A stretch of 50,925 nucleotides of DNA, from the NCBI RefSeq assembly GCF_002198715.1, contig NZ_MWLK01000014.1:1-50925 (forward strand), written 5' to 3'. A program made the position numbers and the translations under genes. Within the stretch, counting starts at the first letter, position 1; every line of letters begins with the position of its first letter. Shown piece by piece: positions 25,975-34,679 of the stretch. This DNA comes from Rhodomicrobium sp. R_RK_3. GTDB taxonomy: Bacteria; Pseudomonadota; Alphaproteobacteria; Rhizobiales; Rhodomicrobiaceae. The notes below the pieces were generated by a model. The model did no database searches. It was not told the origin of the DNA and saw only the letters and a list, made by a program, of their open reading frames with translations.

Positions 25975-27198
25975 ATGCAAGCCGAAGCCGAGCCCCACGC
26001 CTTCGCAAGTTTTCGTGAGGGCTTCCCCGCGCTCCGGGCGCAGACCTATCTTTCCATTTGCGACAAGACCATCCTGCACGACCGCGTGCGCGCCTCGATA
26101 AACGTCTTCCTCGACCACCTCGCCATGGCTTCGGCCAACCGCAAGGATCACGAAGTCCATGTCGCCAGCGCCAAGGCGAAATTCGCCGGGCTGGTGAACG
26201 CGCCCGCCGAGACCATCGCCGCCATCCGCAACGTCTCCGACGGCGCCAACACCATCGCCTGGGCGATGCCCTGGCGCGAGGGCGACAATGTCGTGCTGAC
26301 GGTCGAGGCCGAGCACCCGAACAACATCTACCCCTGGCTCCGCCTGAAAACGCGCGGCGTCGAATGCCGCATGGTGGCGGCGCGGTCCGATGGCGGTCTC
26401 GACATCCCCGCGATGATCGCCGCCATCGACGGGCGCACGCGGGTGATGACCTGCTCCTCCGTCACCTTCGCGCCGGGGCACCGCTCGGACGTCGCCCGGC
26501 TCGGCGAAGCCTGCCGCAAGCGCGACGTTTTCCTGCTGGTCGACGGCGTGCAATCCGCCGGCATCCTGCGCCATGATTTCGACGCCGAGCCGATCGACGG
26601 CTTCGTCACCTCCACCTCGAAGGGTCTGCTCGGCCTCTACGGTTTCGGCTTCCTCTACGCCTCGCCGCGCTGGATCGACCGGCTGGAGCCGGCCTATCTC
26701 TCGCGCCCCGCCGTCATCCAGGGCACCGACGACCATTCCGCCATGGGCAATTTCGACTTTGAATTCCAGCCCGACAGCCGCCGCTTCGAAGTCGGCAGCT
26801 TCAACCTCGCGGGGGCTTACGCAGCGGACGCCTCGCTCGACCTGCTGCTGGAACTCGGCGCGGAGCGCATCGAGAAACGCGTGCTCTCCCTCGCCGCCGC
26901 GCTGCATGAGGGGCTGACCGCCATCGGCCTGCCGCCCGCCACGCCCGCCGGCGGTCCGGAGCTTTCCCACATCATGACCATCGGCAAGCTCGACGCGGGC
27001 GGTCATGGTTTTTCGAACGATCCGCTGATCGGCCCGTTGTCAGCCCATATGACCGACGGCAAGATCGTCCACACGATTCGCCGCGGCCAGCTCCGGCTGG
27101 CGCTGCACGCCTACAACAACGAGCAGGACGTCGAACGCACGATCGCCTGCGTCAGTGAGGGCCTTGCCAAGGCCCGGCAAGCATCCGAGGTTAAGTGA
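25975..27198 (+). CDS. PLP-dependent enzyme of the class V aminotransferase fold
   Basis: A 407-aa PLP enzyme of the cysteine-desulfurase/isopenicillin-N-epimerase fold. The PLP lysine is in the STSKGLLGLYG motif near residue 215. The aspartate that grips the pyridine nitrogen is in FLLVDGVQSAG, and the ring-stacking region is VSDGANTIAW. No catalytic-loop cysteine typical of desulfurases is evident, so a lyase, epimerase or aminotransferase acting on an imported amino acid is more likely. It follows aapP by 7 bp, with GAGG before the ATG. The reaction is unknown. Confidence 0.85.
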   Translation: MQAEAEPHAFASFREGFPALRAQTYLSICDKTILHDRVRASINVFLDHLAMASANRKDHEVHVASAKAKFAGLVNAPAETIAAIRNVSDGANTIAWAMPWREGDNVVLTVEAEHPNNIYPWLRLKTRGVECRMVAARSDGGLDIPAMIAAIDGRTRVMTCSSVTFAPGHRSDVARLGEACRKRDVFLLVDGVQSAGILRHDFDAEPIDGFVTSTSKGLLGLYGFGFLYASPRWIDRLEPAYLSRPAVIQGTDDHSAMGNFDFEFQPDSRRFEVGSFNLAGAYAADASLDLLLELGAERIEKRVLSLAAALHEGLTAIGLPPATPAGGPELSHIMTIGKLDAGGHGFSNDPLIGPLSAHMTDGKIVHTIRRGQLRLALHAYNNEQDVERTIACVSEGLAKARQASEVK

Positions 27199-28265
27199 TG
27201 ACCATGCAAGACACCCGCCCCATCCGCATCGACCTCGTCAGCGACACCGCGACGCGTCCGACCCCTGGCATGCGCCGCGCCATGGCCGAAGCGCCGGTCG
27301 GCGACGAGCAGCGCGACGAAGACCCCTCCGTCAACGCGCTGACGGCGCGGGTGGCGGAACTGCTCGGCCAGGAAGAGGCGATCTTCCTGCCGTCCGGCAC
27401 CATGTGCAACCAGATCGCGCTGGCGGTGCATTGCCGGCCGGGCGACGAGATCATCGCGGCGGAGAACGCCCACATCGTCACCTCCGAAGGCGCGGGCTCG
27501 GCGGTGTTCGCCAGCAGCGTCATCCGCCCGATCCACAGCGAGCGCGGCATCTTTTCCGGCCGCGAGGTAGCGGCCTTTGCGCGGGGCGCCTACGCCAAGG
27601 CGCCGCGCACGCGGGTGGTCGCGGTGGAGCAGACCAACAATCGCGGCGGCGGCAGCGTCTGGCCGCTGGAGACGCTGTCCGAGGTGGTAACGGTCGCCTC
27701 CGAGCTGAAGCTGGTGCTGCATATGGACGGCGCCCGACTGCTCAACGCCGTCGTCGCGACGGGCATCAGCGCCCGGCAATATGCCTCGCCCTTCGACAGC
27801 GTCTGGCTGGATCTGTCCAAGGGTCTTGGCTGCCCGGTCGGCGGCGTGCTGGCCGGATCGGCCGCCTTCATCCGCGAGGCCGATGTCTGGAAGCACCGCT
27901 TTGGCGGCGCCATGCGGCAGGCCGGCATCCTGGCCGCCGCCGGACTCTATGCGCTCGATAACCATGTGGATCGGCTGGCCGAGGATCACGCCAATGCGCG
28001 GCTGTTCGGCGCGCTGATCGGGGCGCTGCCCGGCATCAAGCTCGATTCCCCCGAGATCGAGACCAACCTGGTGTTCTTCGATGTCGAGGGAACCGGAAAG
28101 CGCACGCCCGAGATCGCCGAACGCCTGCTGCGCCAGGGCATCCGCATCGGTGTCGAAGGACCGACCCGGATGCGCGCGGTCACCCATCTGGATGTCGACG
28201 AAGCCGGCATCCGCGAAGCCGCCGCCGCGCTCGCCGCCGCGACGGCGGAGCGGGTGAGCGCTTAA
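27198..28265 (+). CDS. Threonine-aldolase-family PLP enzyme
   Basis: A 355-aa PLP enzyme of the low-specificity threonine aldolase/beta-eliminating lyase family. These split beta-hydroxy amino acids into glycine and an aldehyde. Seen are DLVSDTATRPTPGMR at the start, EAIFLPSGTMCNQIAL and VLHMDGARLLNAV. The PLP lysine is in LDLSKGLGCPVGG. The ATG at 27198 overlaps the previous gene's stop by 1 bp and has CGAGG 7 bp upstream. Being last in the aap operon, it probably acts on a substrate that the importer brings in. Confidence 0.9.
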   Translation: MTMQDTRPIRIDLVSDTATRPTPGMRRAMAEAPVGDEQRDEDPSVNALTARVAELLGQEEAIFLPSGTMCNQIALAVHCRPGDEIIAAENAHIVTSEGAGSAVFASSVIRPIHSERGIFSGREVAAFARGAYAKAPRTRVVAVEQTNNRGGGSVWPLETLSEVVTVASELKLVLHMDGARLLNAVVATGISARQYASPFDSVWLDLSKGLGCPVGGVLAGSAAFIREADVWKHRFGGAMRQAGILAAAGLYALDNHVDRLAEDHANARLFGALIGALPGIKLDSPEIETNLVFFDVEGTGKRTPEIAERLLRQGIRIGVEGPTRMRAVTHLDVDEAGIREAAAALAAATAERVSA

Positions 28266-28277
28266 TGCAAGGATCGC

Positions 28278-28310
28278 GGATGGCGGCCTGGACTGGCCTG
28301 ACCGCCATCC
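28278..28310. terminator. Hairpin between convergent genes
   Basis: GGATGGCGG and CCGCCATCC form a perfect 9-bp stem with a 15-base loop, 13 bp after the threonine-aldolase-family stop and 8 bp before the VOC stop. No T-run on either side. It could act as a two-way terminator or stabilise both 3' ends. Confidence 0.45.
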
Positions 28311-28317
28311 GGTTGCG

Positions 28318-28698
28318 TCAGGCTTCGTCGGTATCGCAATAGGCTTCGAGGCGGTAGCCGTCGGGATCGATGAGGAAGGCGGCGTAATAGCTGTCGCTAT
28401 AATCCGGCCGGATGCCCGGCTTGCCGTTGTCAGTGCCGCCCGAGGCGAGGCCTGCCGCGTGGAACGCATCGACGCTTTTGCTATCGGGCGCGTCGAAGCA
28501 GAAATGCAGGCCGGATTTCGGGTCGGCCGGGACGGGATGCTCGGCCTTGAGGATCCAAAGCATGACGTCGTCCTCGCCATAGCCGAGCGCGCCGGGGCTG
28601 TCGCTGAGCAGCGTGTAGCCGAGCGGTTCCAGCGCGGCATTATAGAAGAGCTTGGACCTCTGCGGGTCGGCGACGCCGATCGAGATGTGACTGAACAT
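28318..28698 (-). CDS. VOC-family (glyoxalase-like) protein
   Basis: A 126-aa single-copy vicinal-oxygen-chelate protein: paired beta-alpha-beta-beta-beta modules as in glyoxalase and related metal enzymes. Seen are HISIGVADPQRSKLFYNAAL at the start, LHFCFDAPDSKSVDAFHAA in the middle and YYAAFLIDPDGYRLEAYC at the end. The metal-ligand positions appear as the early His, the His of LHFCF and the Glu of LEAYC. The start is the ATG at 28698, with GGAGA 6 bp before it; the same open frame runs on far upstream but belongs to the opposite strand's gene. The substrate is unknown. Confidence 0.88.
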   Translation of the reverse strand: MFSHISIGVADPQRSKLFYNAALEPLGYTLLSDSPGALGYGEDDVMLWILKAEHPVPADPKSGLHFCFDAPDSKSVDAFHAAGLASGGTDNGKPGIRPDYSDSYYAAFLIDPDGYRLEAYCDTDEA

Positions 28699-28830
28699 GG
28701 ATTTCTCCGTTTCCAGGTTGATCGTTAGACGTGCAACGTCTGATGCACTGATTCTGCTCCGCCCGGCTCCCTCGGGCTTGCTCGCCCGCCGCATCGGCGG
28801 CATCCTGGCGCGGAACAGCAGGAGCACCGC

Positions 28831-29466
28831 ATGACCTCTTCGGCCGACCTCGCCGCCTTCGCCCTCATCGCCCTCGGCATGGTGCTGACGCCCGGCCCGA
28901 ACATGATCTATCTGCTCAGCCGCTCGATCCTGCAGGGGCGGCTGGCCGGTTTCATTTCTCTGCTCGGCGTCGTGCTCGGCTTCGTCTTCTACATGGTCTG
29001 CGCCGCGCTCGGCCTGACCGCGCTGCTCTTCGCCGTCCCCTTCGCCTATGAGGCGATCAAATGGGTGGGCGCCGCCTATCTGCTCTATCTCGCCTGGACG
29101 ACGGTCCGGCCCGGCGCGCGCTCGGTTTTCGAGGCCCGCAAGGACCTCGCCATCGACAGCCCGCGCAAGCTGTTCGCGATGGGCTTCTTCACCAATCTGC
29201 TGAACCCGAAGATCGCGGTGCTCTATCTGTCGCTGCTGCCGCAATTCATCGACCCGGCGCGCGGCGACGTGCTGCTGCAAAGCGTGACGCTCGGTGCGGC
29301 GCAGATCCTGGTGAGCTTTTCGGTGAACCTCACCATCGTCATGGCCGCCGGCTCGGTCGCTGCGTGGTTTTCCGCGAGGCCGGGCTGGATCAGGATGCAG
29401 CGCTGGATCATGGCGAGCGTGCTCGCGGCGCTCGCCGTGCGACTGGCGACGGAGCGGGCGCGATAG
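28831..29466 (+). CDS. LysE/RhtB-family amino acid exporter
   Basis: A 211-aa membrane protein with about six helices. The family's conserved start is visible (ALIALGMVLTPGPNMIYLLSR), then GLTALLFAVPFAYEAIKWVGAAYL. The segment FAMGFFTNLLNPKIAVLYLS completes the family pattern. It exports amino acids or similar small molecules. GGAG lies 8 bp before the ATG. It is divergent from the VOC gene, with 132 bp between. An exporter beside an amino-acid importer operon may relieve overflow. Confidence 0.9.
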   Translation: MTSSADLAAFALIALGMVLTPGPNMIYLLSRSILQGRLAGFISLLGVVLGFVFYMVCAALGLTALLFAVPFAYEAIKWVGAAYLLYLAWTTVRPGARSVFEARKDLAIDSPRKLFAMGFFTNLLNPKIAVLYLSLLPQFIDPARGDVLLQSVTLGAAQILVSFSVNLTIVMAAGSVAAWFSARPGWIRMQRWIMASVLAALAVRLATERAR

Positions 29467-29479
29467 GGCTGGCTTACCG

Positions 29480-29585
29480 TTACCCCGCGAAAGCGGGGAT
29501 TCCGTAAAGGGCAAACATAGCCGGGCGTCGGTGCCTTTGCGGCGACCGCTGCGGCGTACTGAATTCCCGCTTTCGCGGGAATGAC
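29480..29585. repeat. 106-bp palindromic repeat, copy 2
   Basis: Hairpins CCCCGCGAAAGCGGGG (29483-29498) and TTCCCGC/GCGGGAA (29564-29581) mark the ends. The core word CTGCGGCGTACT (29549-29560) is the reverse complement of the one in the element at 23971-24078. It fills the gap between the LysE gene and the convergent Lrp gene. Confidence 0.7.
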
Positions 29586-29599
29586 AATAGTGGGCGGCC

Positions 29600-30070
29600 T
29601 CACTCCGGCAGCGGCAGCCGGCTCGTCTCCTTCACCGTATGCACCACGATGCGGGACTGCACGTCGGCGACGACGGTTTCGGCGAGGAGCTTGTCGCGCA
29701 GGAAGCGGTCGTAGCTGCGCACGTCGGCCGTCACCACCTTGATGAGATAGTCCGCCGCCCCGGTCATCAGCTCGCAGAGCACGACTTCCGGCCAATGGCT
29801 GACATTGGCCTCGAAGCGTTCCAGCGTCTCGCGGTTGGTATTGGCCAGCTTCACATAGGCGTAGACGACGAATTGCAGGCCGAGCTGCTCGCGGTCGAGC
29901 TGCGCCACCTGCCGCTTGATGATGCCCGCCTCCTGCATCCGCCTGATCCGCCGCCAGCAGGGCGACGAGCTGAGCCCGACCCGCTCGGCCAGCTCAGCCA
30001 TGGACAAAGTGCAGTCCTGCTGGAGCTGGTCGAGGATGCGCAGATCGATGCGGTCAATTCCTTCCAACAT
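29600..30070 (-). CDS. Lrp/AsnC-family transcriptional regulator
   Basis: A 156-aa regulator. The DNA-binding domain shows DRIDLRILDQLQQDCTLSMA and a helix-turn-helix LAERVGLSSSPCWRRIRRM. The ligand-binding RAM domain follows, with VVLCELMTGAADYLIKVV. I chose the ATG at 30070, where the conserved start (LEGIDRIDLRIL) begins; the frame runs 17 codons further. It is divergent from the indolepyruvate oxidoreductase gene, with 134 bp between. Lrp proteins beside this enzyme usually control it in response to amino acids, and that is the likely role here. Confidence 0.92.
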   Translation of the reverse strand: MLEGIDRIDLRILDQLQQDCTLSMAELAERVGLSSSPCWRRIRRMQEAGIIKRQVAQLDREQLGLQFVVYAYVKLANTNRETLERFEANVSHWPEVVLCELMTGAADYLIKVVTADVRSYDRFLRDKLLAETVVADVQSRIVVHTVKETSRLPLPE

Positions 30071-30204
30071 CCGGCCTGTTTCCGCAAAATCCTTGCTGAT
30101 TATGCAACCGCAACGGGCCAAAAGGCAAAAGATTTCGCGTATTTCGGGCTACTCTACCGATTGTGCGGCGTTTGCGATTGACGATGATTCGGAGGCGAAG
30201 CGGC

Positions 30205-33200
30205 ATGACGGATCCAACCGTTCGACTGGACGACAAATATCTCTCCGAGAGTGGCTCCTGCCTCATTGGCGGCGTCCAGGCGCTGGTCAGACTTCCCCTC
30301 GATCAAATCCGGCGCGACCGGCTAGCCGGCCTCAACACGGGCGGTTTCATCTCCGGCTATCGCGGCTCACCGCTCGCCGGTTACGACCAGCAGCTCGCGC
30401 GCGCGAAAAAGCTGCTCGACGTCCACAACATCCATTTTCAGCCCGGCGTGAACGAGGATCTGGCGGCAACCGCCGTCTGGGGCAGCCAGCAGGTCAATCT
30501 GCATCCCGGCGCCAAGGTCGACGGCGTGTTCGGCCTCTGGTACGGCAAGGCGCCGGGCGTCGACCGCTCGGGCGATGTGTTCAAACACGCCAATATGAGC
30601 GGCACCGCGCCGCTCGGCGGCGTGCTTGCCATCGCCGGCGACGATCCGCTGGCCAAAAGCTCCACCCTCGCCAGCCAGAGCGAATTCGCCCTGATCGATA
30701 ATGAAATGCCGGTGCTCGCGGCAGGCGACATCCAGGATCTGCTCGACCTCGGCCTGCACGGCATCGCCCTGTCGCGCTTCTCCGGCCTGTGGGTGGGCAT
30801 ATGCGCGCTGACGGATGTCCTCGACGGCTCAGCGACGGTCAACGTCGATCCGGCGCGGCTGTCCATCCTCATGCCCCCGGATGACGGCGTGGCGCGGCAC
30901 ATCACGCTCGCCGGCTTGCGGATGCAAGGCCGCCTTGGCGCCGAGGAGAAAATGCTGCTGGTCCGGCTGCCCGCCGCGAAGCTCTATGCCCGCCTCAATC
31001 GCCTCAACCGCGTCGTCTGGGACAGCGCCGCGCCGCGCCTCGGCATCATCGCCAGCGGCAAGAACTGGTCGGCCCTGCGCGGCGCGCTTCAGCTTCTCGG
31101 CATCGATGCAGCCGTCGCGGACCGCCTCGGCCTGCGCGTGATGAAGACTTCGATGCCCTGGCCGCTCGACGAAGCGGATATGCGCGATTTCGCCTCCGGC
31201 CTGCAATCGGTGCTCGTCGTCGAGGCCAAGCGGCCGCTGATCGAGACGCAGCTCAAGGAGCAGCTCTATCATTGGGACGCCGCCAAGCGCCCCGCTATCA
31301 TCGGCAAGCGCGACCTGACCGGCGCGCCGCTGTTCTCCGAATTCGGCGATCTCGAAGCCGCCGATATCGCCGCCGTGCTGGCGAAGATGCTGCCGCCGAG
31401 CGAGCTGAGCGCACGCATGGACGAGACCGTCCACCGCCTTGAACGGCGCGAGCGCTTCGGCCATAAGCTGGCGACGCCGTCCGCGCGCCCCCCGCATTTC
31501 TGCTCCGGCTGCCCGCACAACAGCTCGACCGTCATTCCCGAAGGCAGCCGCGCCATGGCCGGCATCGGCTGCCACATCATGGCGCAGACCATGGACGGCC
31601 GCGCCGGAGACAGCTTTTCCCAGATGGGCGGCGAGGGCGTCGCCTGGCTCGGCCAGTCGCCCTTCACCGAGACCGGCCACCTTTTCGTCAATCTCGGCGA
31701 CGGCACCTATCATCATTCCGGCAGCCTCGCCATCCGCGCCGCGGTCAGCGCCAAGGCGCATGTCACTTACAAGATTCTCTACAACGACGCGGTCGCCATG
31801 ACCGGCGGCCAGCATGTCGAAGGCCCGTTCGGCGTTGCCGAAATCGCGCGGCAGGTCGCGGCGGAGGGCGTGGCGCGGATCGCCATCGTCGCCGAAGACC
31901 CGGGCCGGCATGATGCGGCCACGCTGCCGGCCGGCGTCAGCATCGACGGGCGCGACGCGCTCGACCGGGTGCAGCGCGAATTGCGCGATACGAGCGGGGT
32001 CACCGTGCTGATCTTCGACCAGACTTGCGCGGCGGAAAAGCGCCGCCGCCGCAAGCGCGGCGAATATCCGGTGCCACTGAAGCGCATGTTCATCAATGAT
32101 CGCGTCTGCGAGGCCTGCGGCGATTGCAGCGTGCAGTCCAACTGCCTGTCGATCGAGCCGCTGGAGACCGCCTTCGGCACCAAGCGGCAGATCAACCAAT
32201 CCTCCTGCAACATGGATTATTCCTGCGCCAAGGGCTTTTGCCCGTCCTTCGTCGTGGTCGAAGGCGCGGCGCTGAAGCAGCCGGAATTCGCGCCCGACGC
32301 CATCATCGCGGCGGCGGCGGCGCTCGTCGAGCCGGTGGCCACGCATGGCACCCGCGAGGTGAAAATCCTGCTGACCGGCATCGGCGGCACCGGCGTCACG
32401 ACCGTTTCCGCGATCCTCGCCATGGCGGCGCATCTCGACGGGCGGCAGGTCGCGACGCTGGACGTGACAGGTCTCGCGCAAAAGGGCGGCGCGGTGCTCT
32501 CGCATCTCGCCATCGCCCCGGCGGGCGGCCCCGCGCCGATCGCCAAGATCGCGCCCGGCGGCACGGATTGCCTGATCGCGGGCGACCTCGTCGTCTCCGC
32601 CGGGGAAGCCTGCCTGACGCTCTGCGATCCGGGCCGCACCTTCGCCGTCGCGGACGAGGAGATCGCTCCGACGGCGGATTTTGTGCTGCACCAATCGCTC
32701 GCGTACCGCACCAGCCGCCCGGCCATGCGCCTGCGCAACGCCGTGCATGAGCTGACGGCGCAGCCGGTCGCCAGCGTCGCCAAGCGGCTGCTCGGCGACA
32801 CGCTCTACGCCAATATGATGCTGACCGGCATGGCCTTTCAGCGCGGGCGGCTCCCGCTGTCGCTGGCGGCCATCGAGAGCGCCATCGCGCTGAACGGCAC
32901 GGCGGTGCCGGCCAATCTCGCGGCCTTCCATGCCGGACGGCTGCTGGCCGCCAAGCCGGAGGCGCTGCCCGGTTTCACCGCACCCGTCGCCGCGCCCGCC
33001 GAGGATCTGGATGCACTGATCGAACGCCTGGCGGGCGAACTCGCCGCCTATCAGAACGCCGCCTATGCCGAGCGCTTTCGGGCGCTGGTCGCCCGCGTCC
33101 GCGCGGCGGAAACGAAACTGGGCGGCGCGAAGCGTCTGGCGCTGACCGAGGCCGTCGCGCGCAGCGGCTTCAAGCTGATGGCCTATAAGGACGAGTACGA

Positions 33201-33684
33201 GGTCGCGCGGCTCTATGCCGATCCGGCCTTCAAGGCCAAGCTCGCGGCGAGCTTCGAGGACGGCGGCAAGCTCAGCGTGCAGCTTGCGCCGCCACTGATC
33301 AGCGGCATCGATCCCGCGACCGGCCGTCCGCGCAAAATCACCTTCGGCCCCTGGATCTTCACCGCCTTCACGCTGCTTGCGAGGTTCAAGCCCCTGCGCG
33401 GCACCCCCCTCGACCCGTTCGGCTGGACCAAGGAGCGCCGCGCCGAACGCCGGCTCGCCGAGAACTATGAGCGGACCATCGACGGCCTGCTGCCCGCGTT
33501 GACCTCCGCCAATCTCGGCGTGGCGATTGCCATTGCCCAGCTTCCGCAGCAGATCCGTGGCTACGGCCCGGTCAAAGCCGCGCGCATGGCCGAGGCGGAA
33601 GCGCTCGAAGCTCAGCTCCTCGCCCGCTTCCGCTCACCGGACAAGCGCCCCGGCGATGCAGCCCACCTGATCGCCGCGGAATAA
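30205..33684 (+). CDS. Fused indolepyruvate:ferredoxin oxidoreductase
   Basis: A 1159-aa enzyme with alpha, ferredoxin-like and gamma parts in one chain, oxidatively decarboxylating aryl-pyruvates from aromatic (or branched) amino acids to acyl-CoA. The N-terminal part has NTGGFISGYRGSPLAGYD. The thiamine-diphosphate motif is GDGTYHHSGS followed by YNDAVAMTGG. Iron-sulfur cysteines are in CEACGDCSVQSNC and CNMDYSCAKGFC. The gamma part has GIGGTGVTTVS and DVTGLAQKGGAV. The ATG at 30205 has GGAGG 9 bp upstream. It is convergent with the SDR gene (8 bp apart). Confidence 0.94.
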   Translation: MTDPTVRLDDKYLSESGSCLIGGVQALVRLPLDQIRRDRLAGLNTGGFISGYRGSPLAGYDQQLARAKKLLDVHNIHFQPGVNEDLAATAVWGSQQVNLHPGAKVDGVFGLWYGKAPGVDRSGDVFKHANMSGTAPLGGVLAIAGDDPLAKSSTLASQSEFALIDNEMPVLAAGDIQDLLDLGLHGIALSRFSGLWVGICALTDVLDGSATVNVDPARLSILMPPDDGVARHITLAGLRMQGRLGAEEKMLLVRLPAAKLYARLNRLNRVVWDSAAPRLGIIASGKNWSALRGALQLLGIDAAVADRLGLRVMKTSMPWPLDEADMRDFASGLQSVLVVEAKRPLIETQLKEQLYHWDAAKRPAIIGKRDLTGAPLFSEFGDLEAADIAAVLAKMLPPSELSARMDETVHRLERRERFGHKLATPSARPPHFCSGCPHNSSTVIPEGSRAMAGIGCHIMAQTMDGRAGDSFSQMGGEGVAWLGQSPFTETGHLFVNLGDGTYHHSGSLAIRAAVSAKAHVTYKILYNDAVAMTGGQHVEGPFGVAEIARQVAAEGVARIAIVAEDPGRHDAATLPAGVSIDGRDALDRVQRELRDTSGVTVLIFDQTCAAEKRRRRKRGEYPVPLKRMFINDRVCEACGDCSVQSNCLSIEPLETAFGTKRQINQSSCNMDYSCAKGFCPSFVVVEGAALKQPEFAPDAIIAAAAALVEPVATHGTREVKILLTGIGGTGVTTVSAILAMAAHLDGRQVATLDVTGLAQKGGAVLSHLAIAPAGGPAPIAKIAPGGTDCLIAGDLVVSAGEACLTLCDPGRTFAVADEEIAPTADFVLHQSLAYRTSRPAMRLRNAVHELTAQPVASVAKRLLGDTLYANMMLTGMAFQRGRLPLSLAAIESAIALNGTAVPANLAAFHAGRLLAAKPEALPGFTAPVAAPAEDLDALIERLAGELAAYQNAAYAERFRALVARVRAAETKLGGAKRLALTEAVARSGFKLMAYKDEYEVARLYADPAFKAKLAASFEDGGKLSVQLAPPLISGIDPATGRPRKITFGPWIFTAFTLLARFKPLRGTPLDPFGWTKERRAERRLAENYERTIDGLLPALTSANLGVAIAIAQLPQQIRGYGPVKAARMAEAEALEAQLLARFRSPDKRPGDAAHLIAAE

Positions 33685-33692
33685 TCAGCCGG

Positions 33693-34481
33693 TCACAGGC
33701 TGTCGACCACGCCGCCATCGACACGCAGCGCGGCGCCGGTGGTCGCGGAGGCCTGGGGCGAGGCGGTGTAGACCACCAGATTCGCCACCTCCTCGGCCGT
33801 CGCCATGCGGCGGATGATCGTGCTTGGACGGTTGGTGAGGACGAAGGCCTCGCCGGCGGCTTCGACCGAGCCGAGACGCTCGGTGTCCTCCTTCAGCATC
33901 CCGATGACGCCTTCCGTGATGGTCGGCCCGGGCAGCACGGCGTTCACCGTCACGCCCGTCCCGGCAAGCCGCTTGGCCAGACCGCGCGAGACCGAGAGGT
34001 TGGCGGTTTTGGTAAGGCCGTAATGGATCATGTCGGCGGGAATGTTGAGGCCGGATTCGGAGGACAGGAAAATGATCCGGCCCCAGCCGCGCTCGACCAT
34101 CCCCGGCGCATAGGCGCGCGCCAGACGGATGCCGGACATGATGTTGGTGTCGAAATAGCGCTGCCACTCGCTGTCGGGGATCTCGAAGAAATCCTGCGGG
34201 CCGTAGACCCCGAGATTGTTGACCAGAATGTCGGCGCTGGGCTCGGCCGCGACCAGCGCCGCGCAGCCTTCCGCCGTGGCCAGATCCGCCGCGAAGCCAC
34301 GGAATTTTCCGCCCGCCACCTCATCCGCCAGGGCCGCGAGAGCCTTGTCCACGGCCCCCTGCTTGCGGCCGTTGACGACCACGGTGGCGCCGCTTTCGCC
34401 GAGCCCCTTGGCGATGGCGTAGCCGATGCCGAGCGTCGAGGCGCTGACGATGGCGGTCTTGCCGGACAGGTCGATTATCAT
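33693..34481 (-). CDS. Short-chain dehydrogenase/reductase
   Basis: A 262-aa NAD(P)-dependent oxidoreductase. The Rossmann start reads SASTLGIGYA, so the usual Thr-Gly of TGxxxGIG is replaced while the rest is kept. NNLGVYG, the serine in FLSSESG and the YGLTK catalytic pair are all present. The C-terminus ends with RVDGGVVDSL as in classical SDRs. The substrate is unknown. AAGG lies 8 bp before the ATG. A 198-bp gap separates it from the reductase gene's stop on the same strand. Confidence 0.9.
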   Translation of the reverse strand: MIIDLSGKTAIVSASTLGIGYAIAKGLGESGATVVVNGRKQGAVDKALAALADEVAGGKFRGFAADLATAEGCAALVAAEPSADILVNNLGVYGPQDFFEIPDSEWQRYFDTNIMSGIRLARAYAPGMVERGWGRIIFLSSESGLNIPADMIHYGLTKTANLSVSRGLAKRLAGTGVTVNAVLPGPTITEGVIGMLKEDTERLGSVEAAGEAFVLTNRPSTIIRRMATAEEVANLVVYTASPQASATTGAALRVDGGVVDSL

Positions 34482-34679
34482 GGGGATGCCTTTCTTGCTG
34501 CGCGAATGCGCCGGTCGATGGGTCGCGCAAGAAGATGGCCCCTCGCAGCGCCCGCGTCAAAGGGGGCGCCGCATTATGGCGAGGCGAAAATTAACCATCG
34601 TGCCGGCGCCTTGGCGGCCGCCCGAGCGACGCGTCGGCGTCGGGGGCGGCCGCCTGTGGCCGGCGAGGTTCGCGCGGGG

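Noticed and set aside
28699..29514. Upstream extension of the VOC gene opposite the LysE exporter
   Set aside because: Antisense to a clear LysE gene; the VOC domain begins at the ATG at 28698 with its own Shine-Dalgarno.
30829..32931. Minus-strand open frame of about 700 codons opposite the indolepyruvate oxidoreductase
   Set aside because: Shadow of the gene on the other strand, typical of GC-rich DNA; no domain or ribosome-binding site.
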